Origin: an uncultured Lysobacteraceae bacterium
GTDB taxonomy: Bacteria; Pseudomonadota; Gammaproteobacteria; Xanthomonadales; Rhodanobacteraceae
NCBI GenBank assembly: GCA_946480705.1
Contig: CAMLLF010000101.1
Location: 1-9,394 of the forward strand
Length of the DNA: 9,394 nt
Direction of reading: 5' to 3'
Made by a program: the position numbers and the translations under genes. Shown one piece after another: positions 6,480 through 9,394 of the stretch. The notes under the pieces were generated by a model. The model had not been told where the DNA came from. It was given only the letters and a program-made list of their open reading frames with translations, and did not search any database. The stretch's first letter is position 1; each line of letters begins with the position of its first letter.

Positions 6480-7388
6480 ATGACCGACACGATCGCCGAA
6501 GTCCGCGCCGACGCGCCGCGCTTTTCGCCGCGCCTGCTGATACCGCTGGCCCTGGTATCGCTGTACCTGATCTGGGGCTCGACCTATCTCGCGATCCGCA
6601 TCGGGCTCGAGAGCTATGCGCCGTTCACGATGGCGGCACTGCGCTTCCTCATCACGGGCGCGGCGCTCTACGCCTTCCTGCGCTGGCGCGGTGCGCCGAA
6701 TCCGAGCCGGCTGCAGTGGCGCAACTGCGCGATCACCGGAACGCTGCTGCTCGGTTTCGGCAACGGTCTCGTCTGCTGGGCGCAGCAGAGCGTATCGTCG
6801 GGGCTCGCCGCGGTCGCGGTTGCGAGCATGCCGCTGTTCGCGGCCGTGTTCGGCGCATTTTTCGGCCAGTGGCCGCGCAAGCTCGAACTCATCGGCCTGC
6901 TCGTCGGTTTCGCCGGCGTGATCCTGTTGAACCTCGGCGGCGATCTCGCCGGCTCCCGCCTCGGCGCGATCGCGCTGCTCGCCGCGGCCGCGAGCTGGGC
7001 GTTCGGCTCGCTGTGGTCCAAGCGCCAGGACATGCCCGAGCCGATGATGAACACCGCGGCGCAGATGCTGACCGGCGGCGTGGCGCTGACCATTCTTGCT
7101 CTGCTCAACGGCAATGGCCTGCCCGAAGCACCGACCCTGCGCGCGACGCTCGCGCTCGCCTATCTCGCCGTGTTCGGCTCGATCATCGGCTTCAGCGCCT
7201 ACCTGTATCTGCTGCGCACCGTGCGGCCTGCGCTCGCGACGAGCTATGCCTACGTGAATCCGCCGGTCGCGGTGCTGGTCGGCGCACTGCTCGCGAACGA
7301 GCGCGTACACGCGCTCGACATCGTCGGCATGGCCGTGATCCTCGGCGGCGTGGCCATCATCACGCTGGCGCGCGACACGAAGAACTGA
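6480..7388 (+). CDS. EamA-family (DMT superfamily) exporter, YedA-like
   Basis: Inner-membrane protein of 302 residues with about ten predicted hydrophobic segments arranged as two EamA repeats. First half: IPLALVSLYLIWGSTYLAIRIGLES (21-45), TMAALRFLITGAALYAFL, LLLGFGNGLVCWAQQ, GLAAVAVASMPLF and LELIGLLVGFAGVILL. Second half: LGAIALLAAAASWAFGSLWSK (161-181), MLTGGVALTILALL, LAYLAVFGSIIGFSAYLYLL, ALATSYAYVNPPVAVLVGALL and IVGMAVILGGVAIITLA. The wording closely follows E. coli YedA (IWGSTY, FGSII, ALATSYAYVNP), a drug/metabolite exporter of unclear substrate. An in-frame ATG at 6444 adds 12 poorly conserved residues; neither start has a strong ribosome-binding site, so the start is uncertain. 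It follows the Ada-like gene by 79 nt. Confidence 0.9.
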   Translation: MTDTIAEVRADAPRFSPRLLIPLALVSLYLIWGSTYLAIRIGLESYAPFTMAALRFLITGAALYAFLRWRGAPNPSRLQWRNCAITGTLLLGFGNGLVCWAQQSVSSGLAAVAVASMPLFAAVFGAFFGQWPRKLELIGLLVGFAGVILLNLGGDLAGSRLGAIALLAAAASWAFGSLWSKRQDMPEPMMNTAAQMLTGGVALTILALLNGNGLPEAPTLRATLALAYLAVFGSIIGFSAYLYLLRTVRPALATSYAYVNPPVAVLVGALLANERVHALDIVGMAVILGGVAIITLARDTKN

Positions 7389-7446
7389 CGCGACGAAGCC
7401 GGAACGTCGCCGGCCTTGCGCAGCTGCATTCGTCGCCGCGAGGCCG

Positions 7447-7956
7447 TCAGCGCCGCGTCAGTACCGCGCGCAGTTCGAACACCGTGTTGAAGTAATGGCT
7501 CTTCGCGTACGCCTGCTGCGGCGGCGGCAGTTGTTCCATGCCGGGCGCGAGCGTGCCGTCGAAGGCCAGGTCGAAATCGCAGCGGATCGGATAGTGCGCG
7601 ACGTTGAGGCGCCGCCGCGCTTCGGCGTTGAAGTAGAAATACGACTGCTCGGCGATCGGCGGCCACTTGTGCGTCGGATCCTGGATCGCGCCGACGCTGG
7701 TCCAGTACGGCGTGATGATCAGCGCCTTCGCGCCGGGCTTCATGACGCGGTAGAGCTCGTCCATGAAGGCCATGCGCTCGGCGCCGTCGAGGTGCTCGAG
7801 AAAATGCGACGAATGGACCTCGTCGACGCTGGCATCGTCGAACGGCCACGGCATCTGCGTGAGGTCGTGCACGACATCGGCGCCGCAGTCCGGCGATGAA
7901 TCCACACCGATGAATCCTTCGCGCTTGCGGTTGCCACATCCCAGATCGAGCTTCAT
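7447..7956 (-). CDS. Class I SAM-dependent methyltransferase, small
   Basis: A 169-residue cytosolic protein that starts directly in the SAM-binding motif I (MKLDLGCGNRKREGFIGVD). It continues with the acidic end of beta-2 (GVDSSP), an ADVVHDLTQMPWPFDDASVDEV segment and the motif HSSHFLEHL, then ELYRVMKPGAKALIITPYW (motif III region) and DPTHKWPPIAEQSYFYFN. This is the Methyltransf_11 style of small methyltransferases often found near surface-polysaccharide or tailoring genes. The substrate cannot be told from the sequence. ATG at 7956 is preceded by AAGG five bases upstream, a modest ribosome-binding site. The same frame is open further upstream, but that part is antisense to the permease. 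It is separated from the permease operon by a strong hairpin, so it may have its own promoter; it converges on the EamA gene. Confidence 0.85.
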   Translation of the reverse strand: MKLDLGCGNRKREGFIGVDSSPDCGADVVHDLTQMPWPFDDASVDEVHSSHFLEHLDGAERMAFMDELYRVMKPGAKALIITPYWTSVGAIQDPTHKWPPIAEQSYFYFNAEARRRLNVAHYPIRCDFDLAFDGTLAPGMEQLPPPQQAYAKSHYFNTVFELRAVLTRR

Positions 7957-7994
7957 TGCAGCCTTGCGGTTCGATTGTGCGGACCGGAAATGAT

Positions 7995-8028
7995 AACGCC
8001 CGCCGCGGAGAAGTCCGCGACGGGCGTT
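7995..8028 (-). terminator. Strong hairpin, probable terminator of the ABC permease operon
   Basis: AACGCCCG (7995-8002) pairs with CGGGCGTT (8021-8028); after one C/A mismatch the stem continues with CGCGGA (8004-8009) against TCCGCG (8014-8019) around a GAAG loop. It begins 24 nt past the permease stop on the minus strand and is followed there by ATCATTT, a weak but T-containing tail. It lies 39 nt upstream of the methyltransferase start, so it would isolate that gene from permease transcription. Confidence 0.7.
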
Positions 8029-8051
8029 GCAGGTCAGCAAGAAATTGAGGC

Positions 8052-9257
8052 TTACAGCTCGCGCAGTGCCGTCGTGATCGGCAGACGCGCGGCACGCACG
8101 GCCGGCAGCAGGCCGCCGAGAAAGCCGATGACGACCGCGATCACGAGGCCGACGCCGACGAGTCCGGGCGTGACCTTGAAGCTGAAGACGACCTGCGTGA
8201 AGTTCGCGCCGAGCGTCGACAGCGAGACGTTGTTGAACAGCAGGTACGCGATCGTCGCACCGACGAGCCCGCCGAGCGCCGACAGCACGAGCGCTTCTGC
8301 CATGACCGATACGAGCACCGGCATCCCGCCGAAGCCGATCGCACGCAAGGTCGCGATTTCGCGCGAGCGCGCCGCCACGGCCGCATACATCGTGTTCAGC
8401 GCCGCGAAGATCGCGCCGAGCCCCATGACGATGACGAGGAACACGCCGAGCGTCTGGATCATCGCGCGGAACTGCTTGGTCTGCGCGCTGAGGTACTGGC
8501 GCTGCGTGGTCACGTCGCTGGCCAGCCGCGGATCGGCCGCGAGCGACGCCTTTAGCTTGTCCATCGCGCCGTCGCCGTCGAGCTGCGCGAGCACCGAACT
8601 GATGCTGCCGCCGCGACGGAACGTCGTCTGCGCCGTGCCGAGGTCGACCCACACTTCGCTTTCGCTCGCGTCGCCGGATTCGAACATGCCGACGACGGTC
8701 CAGTCGGACCCGCGCATGCGCACGACCTTGCCGATCTCCGCACCTTCGAACGCGGTGATGACCCCGCGTCCGACGATCATTTCACGCAGGCCCGTCTGGA
8801 ACATGCGGCCTTCGGTGATGCGCACGTTCGGGCGCAGCGTGAACGAGGTGGGCTCGACGCCGCGCAACGTCACATTGACGCCGGTGGCGCGCTTGCCCGG
8901 TGCCGGCGGCGGCTCGCCTTTCTTGGGCAGCTCGGAGATGACGACGAGTTCGGAGGCCGCTTCGATCTTGCCGTCGGCGCCGCGACGGATGCCCGGCGCC
9001 TGCGTGATCAAGGTGGCGACTTCGCGCGTGAGCACCGAGTTGAGTTCGGAATCGCTCGATCCGCCGCGCAGGATCAGCGCGACGTCGTCGCGGCCGCGGT
9101 CGGCCAGCGTGCTCGCGAAACCCTGCGCCATCGCGAACAGCGCGGTGAACACGGCGACGACACCGGCAAGGCCGACGACGATGACGAGCGACGGTCCCCA
9201 GCGTTCGGGAATGCTCTTGAGGTTGATGCCGGTAATGGCAGTGATCTGGCTCAGCAT
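8052..9257 (-). CDS. FtsX/MacB-type ABC transporter permease
   Basis: Inner-membrane permease of 401 residues with the MacB-like four-helix layout. TM1 spans about 21-46 (PSLVIVVGLAGVVAVFTALF). A large periplasmic domain follows (about 47-268; includes LRGVEP, FQTGLREMIVGRGV and WTVVGMFESG). TM2 is about 269-293, TM3 312-341 and TM4 365-389. The cytoplasmic ARSREIATLRAIGF segment (296-309) is the hallmark of FtsX-domain permeases, as is the ending LLPAVRAARLPITTALREL. Such permeases work with a separate ATPase, often in mechanotransmission, lipoprotein or peptide export; the substrate here is unknown. GGAG lies seven bases before the ATG, 12 nt after the stop of another permease gene, so the two are translated from one mRNA. 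No periplasmic adaptor is visible in the window. Confidence 0.9.
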   Translation of the reverse strand: MLSQITAITGINLKSIPERWGPSLVIVVGLAGVVAVFTALFAMAQGFASTLADRGRDDVALILRGGSSDSELNSVLTREVATLITQAPGIRRGADGKIEAASELVVISELPKKGEPPPAPGKRATGVNVTLRGVEPTSFTLRPNVRITEGRMFQTGLREMIVGRGVITAFEGAEIGKVVRMRGSDWTVVGMFESGDASESEVWVDLGTAQTTFRRGGSISSVLAQLDGDGAMDKLKASLAADPRLASDVTTQRQYLSAQTKQFRAMIQTLGVFLVIVMGLGAIFAALNTMYAAVAARSREIATLRAIGFGGMPVLVSVMAEALVLSALGGLVGATIAYLLFNNVSLSTLGANFTQVVFSFKVTPGLVGVGLVIAVVIGFLGGLLPAVRAARLPITTALREL

Positions 9258-9269
9258 GTCGGCACTCCG

Positions 9270-9394
9270 TTAGCGGCCCGCGAGGGCATCGACGATTTTC
9301 AGGCGCTGCGCGCGCAATGCCGGCAGCAGGCCCACGGCCACGCTCATCAGCGCGATGGCGATCAGGGCCGTCGCCAGACCGAGCCGTCGACGCT
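9270..9394 (-). CDS. C-terminal end of a second FtsX-type ABC permease (partial)
   Basis: The last ~40 codons of a gene that enters from beyond the right edge. The frame reads RRLGLATALIAIALMSVAVG, then LLPALRAQRLKIVDALAGR and TAA (complement of 9270-9272). A hydrophobic helix followed by LLPALRAxRLKIVDAL is the typical end of an FtsX/MacB permease and parallels the ending of the downstream permease. The 12-nt gap to the next start indicates one operon, probably a heterodimeric permease pair with the ATPase gene further upstream. Confidence 0.75.
   Translation of the reverse strand, partial: RRRLGLATALIAIALMSVAVGLLPALRAQRLKIVDALAGR

Noticed and set aside
7389..7446. Terminator between the EamA exporter and the methyltransferase
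   Set aside because: Only a weak 5-bp GCCGG/CCGGC stem without a T run is visible in this convergent 58-nt gap, so I do not call it.
7957..8652. A longer methyltransferase starting far upstream in the same minus-strand frame
   Set aside because: The upstream part overlaps the permease gene and reads as Arg-rich nonsense; the SAM-binding motif begins right at the ATG at 7956.

Overview
The window comes from a high-GC proteobacterium. Gene content and protein style (a gammaproteobacterial-type ValS, a YedA-like exporter, a secreted endonuclease ending in an IFADDFE-like tail) suggest a gammaproteobacterium of the Xanthomonadales/Lysobacterales type, but this placement is inferred from memory of protein families. 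Coding density is ordinary. There is no rRNA, tRNA, CRISPR, transposase or phage gene in view.

Layout. (1) Positions 1-1963, plus strand: the C-terminal two thirds of valyl-tRNA synthetase (valS), cut by the window edge and interrupted by an apparent +1 frameshift near 1114-1132. (2) Positions 1964-2113: a convergent intergenic stretch with several hairpins, one a good factor-independent terminator. (3) Positions 2114-4168, minus strand: a secreted multidomain nuclease made of a signal peptide, a lamin-tail-like domain, two tandem Ig-like (Big_5/SbsA-type) domains, an endonuclease I domain and a short C-terminal tail. (4) Positions 4169-4760: a long divergent intergenic region holding three perfect inverted repeats and then a cluster of about ten irregularly spaced copies of a short element built on GAGGACACCC. 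The last copy contains the ribosome-binding site and start codon of the next gene. (5) Positions 4761-7388, plus strand: a glutathione S-transferase-family protein, an Ada-like AraC-HTH/O6-alkylguanine-DNA alkyltransferase without the Ada zinc domain, and a YedA-like EamA exporter. (6) Positions 7447-7956, minus strand: a small class I SAM-dependent methyltransferase. (7) Positions 8052-9394, minus strand: two tandem FtsX/MacB-type ABC permeases, the upstream one present only as its last ~40 codons, ending in a strong hairpin at 7995-8028.

How the genes relate. The two permeases are 12 nt apart and very probably form one transporter whose ATPase would lie beyond the right edge. The GST, Ada-like and exporter genes run in the same direction with gaps of 119 and 79 nt; all three could relate to electrophile or alkylation stress and export, but co-transcription is not demonstrated. 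ValS is housekeeping and the secreted nuclease stands alone. The most unusual structure is the GAGGACACCC repeat cluster and its overlap with the GST translation start. I did not find a convincing new multi-gene system.
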